From Caballeronia ptereochthonis (GTDB lineage Bacteria; Pseudomonadota; Gammaproteobacteria; Burkholderiales; Burkholderiaceae): 64,000 nucleotides of DNA. Numbering within the stretch: position 1 is the first letter of the stretch; each line of letters opens with the position of its first letter. The stretch is from the NCBI RefSeq assembly GCF_001545075.1, contig NZ_FCOB02000038.1, positions 1 to 64,000 on the forward strand, given 5' to 3'. The notes beneath the pieces were generated by a model. That model was not told the origin of the DNA and made no database searches. It worked only from the letters and a program-made list of their open reading frames with translations. The position numbers and the translations under genes were made by a program. This document shows, piece after piece, positions 55,135-63,873 of the stretch.

Positions 55135-55772
55135 AAACTTCGATTGCGATTGTTGATTACGGAATGGGCAACCTGCGCTCGGTGTACCAGGCGCTGAAAA
55201 AGGCTGCTCCCGAGGCGGATGTGGCGATCGTGGATCAGCCCGAAGGCATTCGCACGGCGGATCGCGTGGTGCTGCCCGGTCAGGGCGCCATGCGCGACTG
55301 CATGGCGCATCTTGCCGAATCGGGCCTGCAGGAAGCGGTGATGCAGGCGGCGCGCGAGAAGCCGATGCTCGGCGTGTGCGTCGGCGAGCAGATGCTCTTC
55401 GACTGGAGCGAGGAAGGCGACACGAAGGGCCTGGGCCTCTTGCCGGGCAAGGTCGTGCGCTTCCGGCTCGAGGGCCTGCTGCAGGACGACGGCTCGCGCT
55501 TCAAGGTGCCGCAGATGGGCTGGAACCGCGTCCGTCAGACGCTGCAGCACCCGATCTGGGACGGCATCGCGGATGGCGCGTTTTTTTACTTCGTGCACAG
55601 CTATTACGTCGTGCCGGACAATCCGGCCCATACGTCGGGCGAAACGGTGTACGGCGATGCGTTCACGTCGGCGGTGGCACGCGACAACATCTTCGCGACC
55701 CAATTTCACCCCGAGAAGAGCGCCGACGCCGGATTGCGCCTGTACCGCAATTTCGTGCACTGGAACCCGTGA
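55131..55772 (+). CDS. hisH: Imidazole glycerol phosphate synthase glutaminase subunit HisH
   Basis: A 213-residue class I glutamine amidotransferase that supplies ammonia to HisF. The catalytic Cys83 is in LGVCVGEQMLF, a variant of the usual GICLGMQ. The His-Glu pair is in QFHPEKS near the C terminus. The N-terminal DYGMGNLRSV and LPGQGAMRDC are typical. ATGA overlap with marC couples the two. Confidence 0.95.
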   Translation: MKTSIAIVDYGMGNLRSVYQALKKAAPEADVAIVDQPEGIRTADRVVLPGQGAMRDCMAHLAESGLQEAVMQAAREKPMLGVCVGEQMLFDWSEEGDTKGLGLLPGKVVRFRLEGLLQDDGSRFKVPQMGWNRVRQTLQHPIWDGIADGAFFYFVHSYYVVPDNPAHTSGETVYGDAFTSAVARDNIFATQFHPEKSADAGLRLYRNFVHWNP

Positions 55773-55921
55773 AACGGCGCGCACGCTAGCGTTTTCGCCT
55801 ATCACGACGTGCGCATGACCGTTGCAAGACTTGTACTACACTAGCGAGACGGCTCGCGGAAAGGCACCAGACCACGCGCGCGCCGTTTTGATCAACTTCA
55901 CCCAGAAAATACGCGATACCT

Positions 55922-56674
55922 ATGCTGCTCATTCCGGCCATCGATCTTAAGGACGGTCAGTGCGTGCGCCTCAAGCAGGGCGATATGGACCAGGCGACCA
56001 TTTTTTCAGAAGATCCGGCAGCAATGGCCCGACATTGGGTCGATCGCGGCGCGCGGCGGCTGCATCTCGTCGATCTGAACGGGGCATTCGCGGGCAAGCC
56101 GAGGAACGGCGACGCCATCCGCGCAATCGTCGATGAAGTGGGGGGCGAGATTCCCGTGCAACTGGGCGGCGGCATTCGCGACCTGGAAACCATCGAGCGC
56201 TATCTGGACGACGGCCTCGCGTACGTGATCATCGGCACGGCGGCGGTGAAGAATCCCGGTTTTCTGCAGGACGCGTGCACGGCGTTCGCGGGACATATCA
56301 TCGTCGGGCTGGACGCGAAGGACGGCAAGGTGGCCACCGACGGCTGGAGCAAGCTGACCGGCCATGAAGTCGTGGACCTCGGCCGCAAGTTCGAGGACTA
56401 CGGCTGCGAGTCGATCATCTACACCGACATCGGCCGCGACGGCATGCTTCAGGGCATCAACATCGACGCGACCGTGCGCCTCGCGCAGGCGGTGAAGATT
56501 CCGGTGATCGCGAGCGGCGGGCTGTCGAGCATCGCGGATATCGAATCGCTTTGCGAAGTCGAGGGCGAAGGCATCGAAGGCGTCATCTGCGGCCGCGCGA
56601 TCTACTCCGGCGACCTCGATTTCCAATCCGCCCAGACGCGCGCCGACGCGCTGCGCGAAGCGGACGGCGCCTAA
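55922..56674 (+). CDS. hisA: ProFAR isomerase HisA
   Basis: A 250-residue (beta/alpha)8 isomerase. The catalytic aspartates lie in IPAIDLKDGQCVRL near the N terminus and in YTDIGRDGMLQG; phosphate-binding loops are QLGGGIRDL and ASGGLSS. It feeds HisF. There are 149 nt between hisH and hisA, with no terminator visible. Confidence 0.96.
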   Translation: MLLIPAIDLKDGQCVRLKQGDMDQATIFSEDPAAMARHWVDRGARRLHLVDLNGAFAGKPRNGDAIRAIVDEVGGEIPVQLGGGIRDLETIERYLDDGLAYVIIGTAAVKNPGFLQDACTAFAGHIIVGLDAKDGKVATDGWSKLTGHEVVDLGRKFEDYGCESIIYTDIGRDGMLQGINIDATVRLAQAVKIPVIASGGLSSIADIESLCEVEGEGIEGVICGRAIYSGDLDFQSAQTRADALREADGA

Positions 56675-56767
56675 GCTCCTGGTTTTTCGCTCTTGCGCGA
56701 GCATCCTGAAGCAAGCCGGGCGGCGTGTGCCGCCCTCACTTCGTATCGAACCGGCAGTGGCAAGAAC

Positions 56768-57541
56768 ATGGCTCTCGCAAAACGCATCATTCCCTGTCTC
56801 GACGTGACCGCGGGCCGCGTCGTCAAAGGGGTCAACTTCGTCGAACTGCGCGACGCGGGCGACCCCGTCGAAATCGCGCGGCGTTACGACGATCAGGGCG
56901 CCGACGAACTCACGTTCCTCGACATCACCGCGACCTCCGATCAGCGCGATCTCATCCTGCCGATCATCGAGGCGGTCGCATCGCAGGTGTTCATTCCGCT
57001 GACCGTCGGCGGCGGCGTACGCGCGGTCGAAGACGTGCGCCGCCTGCTCAACGCGGGCGCGGACAAGATCAGCATGAATTCGTCGGCGGTCGCCAATCCG
57101 CAGCTCGTGCGCGACGCGTCGGACAAGCACGGCTCGCAGTGCATCGTCGTCGCGATCGACGCGAAGCGCGTTTCCGCGGATGGCGAAGCGCCGCGCTGGG
57201 AAGTTTTCACGCATGGCGGGCGCAAGGCGACGGGCATCGACGCGATCGAATGGGCGCGCAAGATGGCCGAGTTCGGCGCGGGTGAGATCCTGCTGACGAG
57301 CATGGATCGTGACGGCACCAAATCCGGCTTCGATCTCGCGTTGACACGCGCCGTGTCGGACGCGGTGCCGGTGCCGGTGATCGCGTCGGGCGGCGTCGGG
57401 TCGCTGCAGCATCTGGCGGACGGCATCGTCGAGGGGCACGCGGACGCCGTGCTCGCCGCGAGCATCTTCCACTACGGCGAGCACACGGTCGGCGAGGCCA
57501 AGCGCTTCATGGCCGATCAGGGCATTTCGGTGAGGACGTAA
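56768..57541 (+). CDS. hisF: Imidazole glycerol phosphate synthase cyclase subunit HisF
   Basis: A 257-residue (beta/alpha)8 cyclase paired with HisH, producing imidazole glycerol phosphate and AICAR. Catalytic Asp residues are in IPCLDVTAGRVVKGVNF and LLTSMDRDGTKSG. Phosphate loops are VGGGVRAVEDV and ASGGVGSL. It precedes hisI by 3 nt. Confidence 0.96.
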   Translation: MALAKRIIPCLDVTAGRVVKGVNFVELRDAGDPVEIARRYDDQGADELTFLDITATSDQRDLILPIIEAVASQVFIPLTVGGGVRAVEDVRRLLNAGADKISMNSSAVANPQLVRDASDKHGSQCIVVAIDAKRVSADGEAPRWEVFTHGGRKATGIDAIEWARKMAEFGAGEILLTSMDRDGTKSGFDLALTRAVSDAVPVPVIASGGVGSLQHLADGIVEGHADAVLAASIFHYGEHTVGEAKRFMADQGISVRT

Positions 57542-57544
57542 GCT

Positions 57545-57961
57545 GTGAGCGACGAGTTGAACACATCGGCGACCTGGCTCGACAAGGTTAAGTGGGACGC
57601 GAACGGCCTCGTGCCGGTGATCGCGCAGGAAGCCTCGACCAACGACGTGTTGATGTTCGCGTGGATGAACCGCGAGGCGCTCGCGAAGACCATCGAACTG
57701 AAGCGCGCAGTGTATTTCTCGCGTTCGCGCCAGCGCCTGTGGTTCAAGGGCGAGGAATCGGGGCACGTTCAGCACGTCCACGACGTGCGCCTCGACTGCG
57801 ACGAGGACGTCGTGCTGCTCAAGGTCGAGCAGGTGTCGGGCATCGCGTGCCACACCGGCCGCCATTCCTGTTTTTTCCACAAATTCGAAGGCACGGCGGA
57901 GAACGGCGAGTGGATCGCTGTCGAGCCGGTCCTGAAAGACCCAGAAAGCATCTACAAATGA
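57545..57961 (+). CDS. hisI: Phosphoribosyl-AMP cyclohydrolase
   Basis: A 138-residue monofunctional cyclohydrolase (third step of the pathway). Zinc and magnesium ligands appear in DVRLDCDEDVVLL and GIACHTGRHSCFF, with AWMNREAL and YFSRSRQRLWFKGEESGH upstream. The GTG start at 57545 lies just after the hisF stop. The 3' end overlaps hisE by 4 nt, so the domains fused in E. coli HisIE are separate here. Confidence 0.95.
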   Translation: MSDELNTSATWLDKVKWDANGLVPVIAQEASTNDVLMFAWMNREALAKTIELKRAVYFSRSRQRLWFKGEESGHVQHVHDVRLDCDEDVVLLKVEQVSGIACHTGRHSCFFHKFEGTAENGEWIAVEPVLKDPESIYK

Positions 57962-58326
57962 CGCAAGTCAACACGCTCGACACGCTGCTGCGCCTCGCCT
58001 CCGTCATCGACAGCCGCAAGGGCGGCGATCCGGAACAATCCTACGTTTCCCGACTCTTTCATAAAGGTGACGACGCGGTCCTGAAAAAGATCGGGGAAGA
58101 GGCGACTGAGGTCGTGCTCGCAGCGAAAGACGCGCGCCACGGCGGCGCGCCCAAGGCGCTCGTCAGTGAAGTCGCCGATTTATGGTTTCATTGTCTCGTG
58201 ATGCTGTCGCACTTCGACCTGAGCCCTGCCGAGGTCATCGCGGAACTGGAGCGGCGCGAAGGCTTGTCGGGAATCGAGGAAAAAGCGCTGCGTAAATCGC
58301 GCGAGCGCGAGCAGAACGGCGGCTGA
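57958..58326 (+). CDS. hisE: Phosphoribosyl-ATP pyrophosphatase
   Basis: A 122-residue all-alpha MazG-like pyrophosphohydrolase for the second step of histidine synthesis. Conserved acidic motifs are KIGEEATEVVLAAKD and EVADLWFHCLVML. It is the last recognised his gene and starts within the hisI stop (ATGA). Confidence 0.94.
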   Translation: MTQVNTLDTLLRLASVIDSRKGGDPEQSYVSRLFHKGDDAVLKKIGEEATEVVLAAKDARHGGAPKALVSEVADLWFHCLVMLSHFDLSPAEVIAELERREGLSGIEEKALRKSREREQNGG

Positions 58327-58359
58327 CGAGCAGCTCGCTTCAAGCCAAGGAGGGCAAGC

Positions 58360-58752
58360 ATGAACCGGCCTTACGAACCATACCCGCCGCCTGTGATTCA
58401 GAATTCGACCGACCCGGAGCGTCTGCGCAGCCTGCGCACGTTCACGCATGTTCTATACGCCTTGTACGCCGTTTACTGGCTGACGGGCGGACTGACCGGC
58501 CTGGTCGCGATCATCCTCAACTACATCAAGCGCGGCGATGCCGTCGGCACGCCGTATGAGGATCACTTCACCTGGCAGATCCGCACGTTCTGGTGGGCGG
58601 TGCTGGGCCACGTGATCGGCTTCGCGCTGCTCTGGGTCGGCGTCGGCTTCCTGATTCTCGGTGCGGTCAGCATCTGGACGCTCTATCGCATCATCAAGGG
58701 CTGGCTGTTCCTCTACGAAAACAAGACGATCGAACCGCGCGCGTGGTTCTGA
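58360..58752 (+). CDS. DUF4870-type small membrane protein
   Basis: A 130-residue protein with about three transmembrane segments (VLYALYAVYWLTGGLTGLVAI, WAVLGHVIGFALLWVGVGFLILG and a C-terminal helix). The pattern fits the DUF4870/TMEM-like family, whose function is unknown. It lies 33 nt after hisE with an AAGGAGG ribosome site, apparently within the his-tat transcription unit. Confidence 0.8.
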   Translation: MNRPYEPYPPPVIQNSTDPERLRSLRTFTHVLYALYAVYWLTGGLTGLVAIILNYIKRGDAVGTPYEDHFTWQIRTFWWAVLGHVIGFALLWVGVGFLILGAVSIWTLYRIIKGWLFLYENKTIEPRAWF

Positions 58753-58797
58753 TCCAGGCGTGGCTATCAGGCCCGGCAACGAGAGACACGGAATTTC

Positions 58798-59160
58798 ATG
58801 AGTCAAGACAACTGCATTTTCTGCAAGATCGCCTCTGGGCAGCTTCCGAGCACGAAGATCTACGAAGACGACGAGTTCGTCGCCTTCAACGACATCAATC
58901 CGGCTGCGCCCGTGCACGTGCTGGTGATTCCGCGCAAGCATATCGAGACGCTTTCGCACTGCACAGAAAGTGACACTCCGCTGCTTGGTAGAATGGTGAG
59001 TCTCGTCGGACGTTTGGCGAAAGATCTGGGCGTGTCCTACACGGGAGGCGATACGGGCTTTCGCACGGTAATCAATACCGGTCCGGGCGGCGGGCAGGAG
59101 GTGTATCACATCCACGCGCATTTGCTGGCCGGCGAGCGTCCTTGGCGCCGGATGGGCTGA
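58798..59160 (+). CDS. HIT-family nucleotide hydrolase (HinT-like)
   Basis: A 120-residue histidine-triad protein. The HxHxHxx signature is in YHIHAHLLAG near the C terminus. The N terminus CIFCKIASG carries the two cysteines common in zinc-bearing HinT proteins. These are purine nucleoside phosphoramidases. The gene sits between his and tat genes, as in many betaproteobacteria. Confidence 0.92.
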   Translation: MSQDNCIFCKIASGQLPSTKIYEDDEFVAFNDINPAAPVHVLVIPRKHIETLSHCTESDTPLLGRMVSLVGRLAKDLGVSYTGGDTGFRTVINTGPGGGQEVYHIHAHLLAGERPWRRMG

Positions 59161-59315
59161 TGCCGCAATCTTTGTGGTCATTCTCCTTTCCAATGAAATA
59201 TTGGGCGAGCAAAATCGATAGTTGACAGTTGAGGTGATCTGTCTCGACTCAGGCCGCAAGGCCGAACTTCCGCACCCACATTCAATCGGGGCGGAATCAC
59301 GGAGAGTTTTCATTC

Positions 59316-59552
59316 ATGGGTTCGTTAAGCATTTGGCATTGGTTGATCGTTCTGCTGATCGTGGCGCTCGTTTTCGGTACGAAGAAACTGCGTAATATCG
59401 GCGGCGATCTGGGCGGCGCGGTTAAAGGTTTCAAGGAAGGCATGCGCGAAGGCGAAACGCCGGCAAATTCGACCGATCAGCGCGAACTGCCGCGCAACGG
59501 CGCGGTGGACGTCGAAGCGAAGGACAAGTCCCGCTCGGGCGATTACCGTTAA
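59316..59552 (+). CDS. tatA: Twin-arginine translocase subunit TatA
   Basis: A 78-residue protein with an N-terminal transmembrane helix (SIWHWLIVLLIVALVFG), the hinge TKKLRNIGGDLGGAVKGFKEG and an acidic/basic tail. TatA oligomers form the protein-conducting element for folded Tat substrates. A GGAGAG ribosome site precedes it. It is first of tatABC, 155 nt after the HIT gene. Confidence 0.95.
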   Translation: MGSLSIWHWLIVLLIVALVFGTKKLRNIGGDLGGAVKGFKEGMREGETPANSTDQRELPRNGAVDVEAKDKSRSGDYR

Positions 59553-59588
59553 TCCGGCCGCAGACCGCAACCATCCACTTCTCGTTCC

Positions 59589-60116
59589 ATGCTCGATCTC
59601 GGTCTGACCAAAATGGCGGTCATCGGCGTCGTGGCGCTGGTGGTCCTCGGGCCGGAGCGCCTGCCCGGCGTCGCGCGTACGGCGGGGGCGCTCTTCGGGC
59701 GTGCGCAGCGCTACATCAACGACGTCAAGTCGGAAGTGGCGCGCGAGATGGAGCTCGATGAGCTGAAGAAGATGCGCACCGAGTTCGAAAGCGCGGCATC
59801 GAACGTCGAGTCGTCGATTCACGACACCCTGCGCCGCCACGAGTCTGAACTGAACGATGCGTGGAACCAGGGCACGTCGGTCGCGCCGAGCATTGCCGGC
59901 GGGGTGGCCGAATCGGCGGACAGCGCCGCATCCGACAAGCCGTGGGACAGCGCGCCGGCGCCGCGCCCCAAACGCAAGAACTGGCGCGTCAAGCAGAGCG
60001 CGGTTCCCAACTGGTACAAGCGCACGACCGCGCAGCGCACGCGGGTTCAATCGGGTGCGGCGCGCGTCGCTCGCCATACGCCCGCCACCTTGCGCCGGCC
60101 GACGAAGTTTTTCTGA
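59589..60116 (+). CDS. tatB: Twin-arginine translocase subunit TatB
   Basis: A 175-residue protein. The N terminus MLDLGLTKMAVIGVVALVVLGPERLP is the TatB signature with the conserved Glu-Arg-Leu-Pro. It is followed by the amphipathic helix and a long charged cytoplasmic tail. TatB with TatC forms the twin-arginine receptor. It lies 36 nt after tatA. Confidence 0.94.
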   Translation: MLDLGLTKMAVIGVVALVVLGPERLPGVARTAGALFGRAQRYINDVKSEVAREMELDELKKMRTEFESAASNVESSIHDTLRRHESELNDAWNQGTSVAPSIAGGVAESADSAASDKPWDSAPAPRPKRKNWRVKQSAVPNWYKRTTAQRTRVQSGAARVARHTPATLRRPTKFF

Positions 60117-60155
60117 GAGCCGCACTTCCATCGATGATTCCTACCGAGGGCCGGC

Positions 60156-60932
60156 GTGAGCGACCCGCAACACACTAAAGAAGAGCCCGTCGAAGAGACG
60201 TTCATTTCGCATCTGGTCGAATTGCGCGACCGGATCATCCGTGCGGGCGCTTCGGTCATCGTGGTGTTCATCGCGCTGGTGTACTGGGCGCCGGACATCT
60301 TCAAGCTGCTGGCGCGTCCGCTGATGCAGAACCTGCCGCGCGACGGCAAGATGATCGTGACGGACGTCACCGGCTCGTTCTTCGTGCCGATGAAGGTGAC
60401 GATGCTCGTCGCTCTCGTGATCGCGCTGCCGATCGTGCTGTATCAGATCTGGGCGTTCGTCGCGCCTGGCTTGTATCAGCACGAAAAGAAGCTCGTCGCG
60501 CCGCTCGTCTTCAGCAGCTACACGCTCTTCCTGTGCGGCATGGCGTTCGCCTACTTCGTCGTGTTCCCGACGATCTTCCGCGTGATGGCGCATTACAACG
60601 CGCCGCTCGGCGCGGAAATGACGACGGATATCGACAATTACCTGAGCTTCGTCCTGACCATGTTCATCGCGTTCGGGGTGACGTTCGAGGTGCCGATCGT
60701 CGTCGTGCTGCTCGCCCGCATGGGCGTGGTGTCGATCCAGAAGCTCAAGCAGATCCGGCCGTATGTGATCGTCGGCGCGTTCGTCATTTCGGCGGTCGTC
60801 ACGCCACCCGACGTCTTCTCGCAGCTGATTCTCGCGATCCCGCTCGTCATTCTTTATGAGGCGGGCATCATCGCGGCGCGGTTGACGATCGGCAAGGAAG
60901 GGGTCAAGAGCGAGGAAGCGGCGGCAAAGTAG
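60156..60932 (+). CDS. tatC: Twin-arginine translocase subunit TatC
   Basis: A 258-residue six-helix membrane protein that recognises the RR motif. Conserved features are FISHLVELRDRI at the N terminus, FWAFVAPGLYQHEKK-like QIWAFVAPGLYQHEKK, FGVTFEVPIV and RPYVIVGAFVISAVVTPPD. Its substrates in this window include MsrP and the Rieske protein PetA. Confidence 0.96.
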   Translation: MSDPQHTKEEPVEETFISHLVELRDRIIRAGASVIVVFIALVYWAPDIFKLLARPLMQNLPRDGKMIVTDVTGSFFVPMKVTMLVALVIALPIVLYQIWAFVAPGLYQHEKKLVAPLVFSSYTLFLCGMAFAYFVVFPTIFRVMAHYNAPLGAEMTTDIDNYLSFVLTMFIAFGVTFEVPIVVVLLARMGVVSIQKLKQIRPYVIVGAFVISAVVTPPDVFSQLILAIPLVILYEAGIIAARLTIGKEGVKSEEAAAK

Positions 60933-60984
60933 GTGCGGCCTATTGTCGCGTCCGCGAGTCGGAAAACGGCGAATCTCAAATACA

Positions 60985-61020
60985 AAAAAGGCAGCTTCGA
61001 TCACTCGAAGCTGCCTTTTT
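60985..61020. terminator. Bidirectional terminator between tatC and the HtrA-type gene
   Basis: A perfect 16-bp stem (60985-61000 with 61005-61020) with a 4-nt loop has A-runs left and T-runs right. It serves both converging genes. Confidence 0.93.
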
Positions 61021-61039
61021 GCTTCACGGACACCGTGCC

Positions 61040-62266
61040 TTATTCGTCGCCCTGGTCACCCTGATCGCCTTGGTCTTCATCCGGCATCTGCGGCGCGCGC
61101 GGCGGCGCCGGACGCTTGCCGATCATCACGTTGACGTCCAGCTCCTTGTTCTTGCGCATCAGGTGAACCTTCACCGACGTGCCCGGCTTGATCTGCGCGA
61201 CGACGTTGAGAAGGCGGGTCGTGTCGGTGATGGTGTCGTCGTCGATGGACACCAGGATGTCGCCCGGCTTGATGCCCGCCTTGTCCGCCGGGCCGCCCTG
61301 CAGCACGCCCGCGACGATCGCGCCGGACTTCTGATCCAGCCCGAACGATTCGGCGATCTCCGGCGTCACGTCCTGCGGCTCGACGCCGATCCAGCCGCGT
61401 GTCACGGTGCCCGTCGTGATGATGCTTTCCAGCACGCTGCGCGCCGTCGACACGGGAATGGCGAAACCGATGCCGAGCGAGCCGCCGCTTCGTGAATAAA
61501 TCGCCGTGTTGATGCCGAGCAGATTGCCGTTCACGTCCACCAGCGCACCGCCCGAGTTGCCGGGATTGATGGCCGCATCGGTCTGAATGAAGTTCTCGAA
61601 CGTGTTGATGCCGAGGTGATTGCGCCCGAGCGCGCTCACGATGCCCATCGTGACCGTCTGGCCTACGCCGAACGGATTGCCGATCGCGAGCACGACGTCG
61701 CCGACGCGCGTCTGGTCCATCCGGCCGAGCGTGATGCTCGGGAGGTTGGTCATGTTGATTTTCAGCACGGCGAGGTCGGTTTCCGGATCGACGCCGATCA
61801 CTTTCGCGCTCGACGTGCGACCATCGGCCAGGGCGACCTCGATTTGATCCGCCCCGTCGACGACATGCTGGTTCGTTAGAATGTAACCTTCCGAGCTGAC
61901 GATGACGCCGGAGCCGAGATTCGACGCGGGCGGCTCGTCGCTCTTGCGCTTGTTCTTGTCGCCGAAGAAGTAGCGGAACAGTGGGTCTTTCGCACGCGGG
62001 TCGGGCGGCAGGTTGCCGTCCTTGCTGGAGAAGACGTTCACGACCGCGGGCATGGCCTTCTGCGCGCCTTCGGCATATGACGACTGAAGCGGGCGCGAGC
62101 CGATGCTCGGCGCCACTTCCCGCAGCGCGACGATCGGCTCGGCAAGCTGCTTGCCGAATTGTCCCTGACGTTGAAGCCACTGCGGTTTCAAGGTCGCGAT
62201 GATGAACATCAGGGCCAAAAGCACGGTGACCGCTTGGGCAAAAAATAGCCAGAAGCGTCTAAGCAT
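61040..62266 (-). CDS. Membrane-anchored HtrA-family serine protease (DegS-like)
   Basis: A 408-residue protease. One N-terminal transmembrane anchor (about residues 5-25) is followed by a trypsin-like domain. The triad is His in ILTNQHVVDGAD, Asp in DLAVLKI and Ser in GNSGGALVD. A single PDZ domain follows (GVEPQDVTPE, GVLQGGPADKAGIKPGDILVSID). One PDZ and no cleavable signal resembles DegS, which starts the sigma-E envelope stress response, more than DegP. The tail has an acidic triple repeat of Gly-Asp-Gln type after a Pro/Arg-rich linker. It is monocistronic. Confidence 0.9.
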   Translation of the reverse strand: MLRRFWLFFAQAVTVLLALMFIIATLKPQWLQRQGQFGKQLAEPIVALREVAPSIGSRPLQSSYAEGAQKAMPAVVNVFSSKDGNLPPDPRAKDPLFRYFFGDKNKRKSDEPPASNLGSGVIVSSEGYILTNQHVVDGADQIEVALADGRTSSAKVIGVDPETDLAVLKINMTNLPSITLGRMDQTRVGDVVLAIGNPFGVGQTVTMGIVSALGRNHLGINTFENFIQTDAAINPGNSGGALVDVNGNLLGINTAIYSRSGGSLGIGFAIPVSTARSVLESIITTGTVTRGWIGVEPQDVTPEIAESFGLDQKSGAIVAGVLQGGPADKAGIKPGDILVSIDDDTITDTTRLLNVVAQIKPGTSVKVHLMRKNKELDVNVMIGKRPAPPRAPQMPDEDQGDQGDQGDE

Positions 62267-62286
62267 TTGAAGGGATAGAGGATTTC

Positions 62287-63033
62287 ATGGATCGGATCGA
62301 ACTCGAATTGTATCTGAACAATCTGCTGGAAATCGGCCGCTTCAAGGACTATTGCCCGAACGGTCTGCAGGTTGAAGGCGCGCGCCGCGTTCAGAAGATC
62401 GCGACGGGCGTGACCGCCTCGCTGGCGTTTCTGGAAGCCGCGCTCGAATGGGGCGCGGACACCGTGCTCGTGCATCACGGCTACTTCTGGCGCAACGAGA
62501 CGCCGCAGATCACGGGACGCAAGCATGGACGTTTGCGCACGCTGATCGCCAATGACATCAACCTCTTTGCATATCATCTTCCGCTCGATTCGCATCCGGA
62601 ACTAGGCAATAACGCGCAGATTGGCGCGCGGCTCGGCCTGATCGCGGATGGTCGTTTCGCCGATCAGGATCTCGGCTGGGTCGCGACGCTCGGGATGCCA
62701 CTTTCGCTCGCGCATTTCAGCGCAGTGGTCGAGAATGCGCTCGGACGCAAGCCGCTCGTCTTCGGCGATTCGGACAAGGAGTTGCGGCGTGTGGCATGGT
62801 GCACGGGCGGCGCGCAAGGCTACTTCGACGAAGCCATCGCGGCCGGCGCGGACGTGTATCTGAGCGGCGAAGTCTCCGAGCAGACGATGCATATCGCCGC
62901 GGAATCCGGCGTGGCGTACGTCGGGGCCGGCCACCACGCGACGGAGCGCTACGGCGTGCAGGCGGTGGGCACGCACCTGTCCGAGCAGTTCGATATCGAG
63001 CATCTTTTTATCGATATCGATAATCCGGTTTAA
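62287..63033 (+). CDS. Nif3-like dinuclear metal-centre hexameric protein
   Basis: A 248-residue protein of the Nif3/YbgI family (GTP cyclohydrolase I type 2 fold). Metal ligands are in TVLVHHGYFW near residue 60 and GAGHHATERYG near the C terminus. ANDINLFAYHLPLDSHPELGNN is also characteristic. The biochemical function is unresolved in the family. It starts 20 nt from the divergent HtrA gene and is followed by a terminator. Confidence 0.92.
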   Translation: MDRIELELYLNNLLEIGRFKDYCPNGLQVEGARRVQKIATGVTASLAFLEAALEWGADTVLVHHGYFWRNETPQITGRKHGRLRTLIANDINLFAYHLPLDSHPELGNNAQIGARLGLIADGRFADQDLGWVATLGMPLSLAHFSAVVENALGRKPLVFGDSDKELRRVAWCTGGAQGYFDEAIAAGADVYLSGEVSEQTMHIAAESGVAYVGAGHHATERYGVQAVGTHLSEQFDIEHLFIDIDNPV

Positions 63034-63135
63034 TGCGTCTTCAAGCCGGTTCGGCGATTATCTGTGCTTGCAGTTGCCTTAAATGAATGCTTCATGAGAT
63101 TGCGCGGAAAACGTGGGGGAAAACCCTGAAGCATC

Positions 63136-63155
63136 AATCACTTCGAGTGATTTTT
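63136..63155 (+). terminator. Terminator after the Nif3-family gene
   Basis: AATCACT (63136-63142) pairs with AGTGATT (63146-63152) and runs into five Ts. It is short but well placed between the Nif3-family gene and petA. Confidence 0.65.
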
Positions 63156-63222
63156 GCTAGCGAGGCCTTGTAAATGCCAACTCCATTCGCGCACACTAGC
63201 GGCGGAACAACTGATGTGACGG

Positions 63223-63228
63223 TATAAA
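63223..63228 (+). promoter_or_regulatory. Candidate -10 element of the petABC operon
   Basis: TATAAA, one mismatch from consensus, lies about 25 nt before the petA ATG. No strong -35 was found at usual spacing. Confidence 0.35.
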
Positions 63229-63252
63229 TCCAACTCAGAAGTGGGGCGTGTG

Positions 63253-63873
63253 ATGCGAGACAAGGATGAAAAACGCGTCGACGGCGGTCGCCGTACCTGG
63301 CTGATTGCGACGACCGCAGCAGGTGGTTTCGGAGCTGTGGCAACCGTAGTTCCTTTCGTGGGTTCGTTTGCTCCATCGGAGAAGGCCAAGGCGGCGGGCG
63401 CGCCCGTCGAGGTCGATATCAGCGGACTCAAGCCGGGCGAAATGATGACCGTCGCCTGGCGCGGGAAGCCGGTGTGGATCGTGAACCGCACCGATGAAAT
63501 GCTGGCCGACGTCAAGAAGGCCGACAACGAAGTGGCGGACCCGAAGTCCAAGATGGAATTCACGATGCCGTTGCCGGAGTACTGCAACAACGAGTATCGC
63601 TCGCGTGCCGACCACAAGAACATCTTCGTGGCCGTTGCCGTGTGCACGCATCTGGGCTGCACGCCGACGCCGCGTTTCCAGGAAGGTCCCCAACCCAATC
63701 TCCCCGATAACTGGCCGGGTGGCTTCCTCTGCCCGTGCCACGGCTCGACCTACGACATGGCGGGCCGCGTCTTCAAGAACAAGCCTGCGCCGCAGAACCT
63801 GGACGTGCCGCCATACATGTTCACATCCGCGACGCAACTCGTGATCGGCAAGGACGAAAAGGGAGAGGCTTAA
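63253..63873 (+). CDS. petA: Ubiquinol-cytochrome c reductase Rieske iron-sulfur subunit
   Basis: A 206-residue Rieske protein of the bc1 complex. A Tat-type N terminus (GGRRTWLIATTAAGG) leads into a membrane helix. The 2Fe-2S ligands are Cys131 and His133 (CTHLGC) and Cys160 and His163 (CPCHGS), with the disulfide pair Cys136 and Cys162. The ATG at 63253 is preferred to a GTG at 63241, which would add four residues. It begins the petABC operon; petB starts right after the stop. Confidence 0.95.
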   Translation: MRDKDEKRVDGGRRTWLIATTAAGGFGAVATVVPFVGSFAPSEKAKAAGAPVEVDISGLKPGEMMTVAWRGKPVWIVNRTDEMLADVKKADNEVADPKSKMEFTMPLPEYCNNEYRSRADHKNIFVAVAVCTHLGCTPTPRFQEGPQPNLPDNWPGGFLCPCHGSTYDMAGRVFKNKPAPQNLDVPPYMFTSATQLVIGKDEKGEA

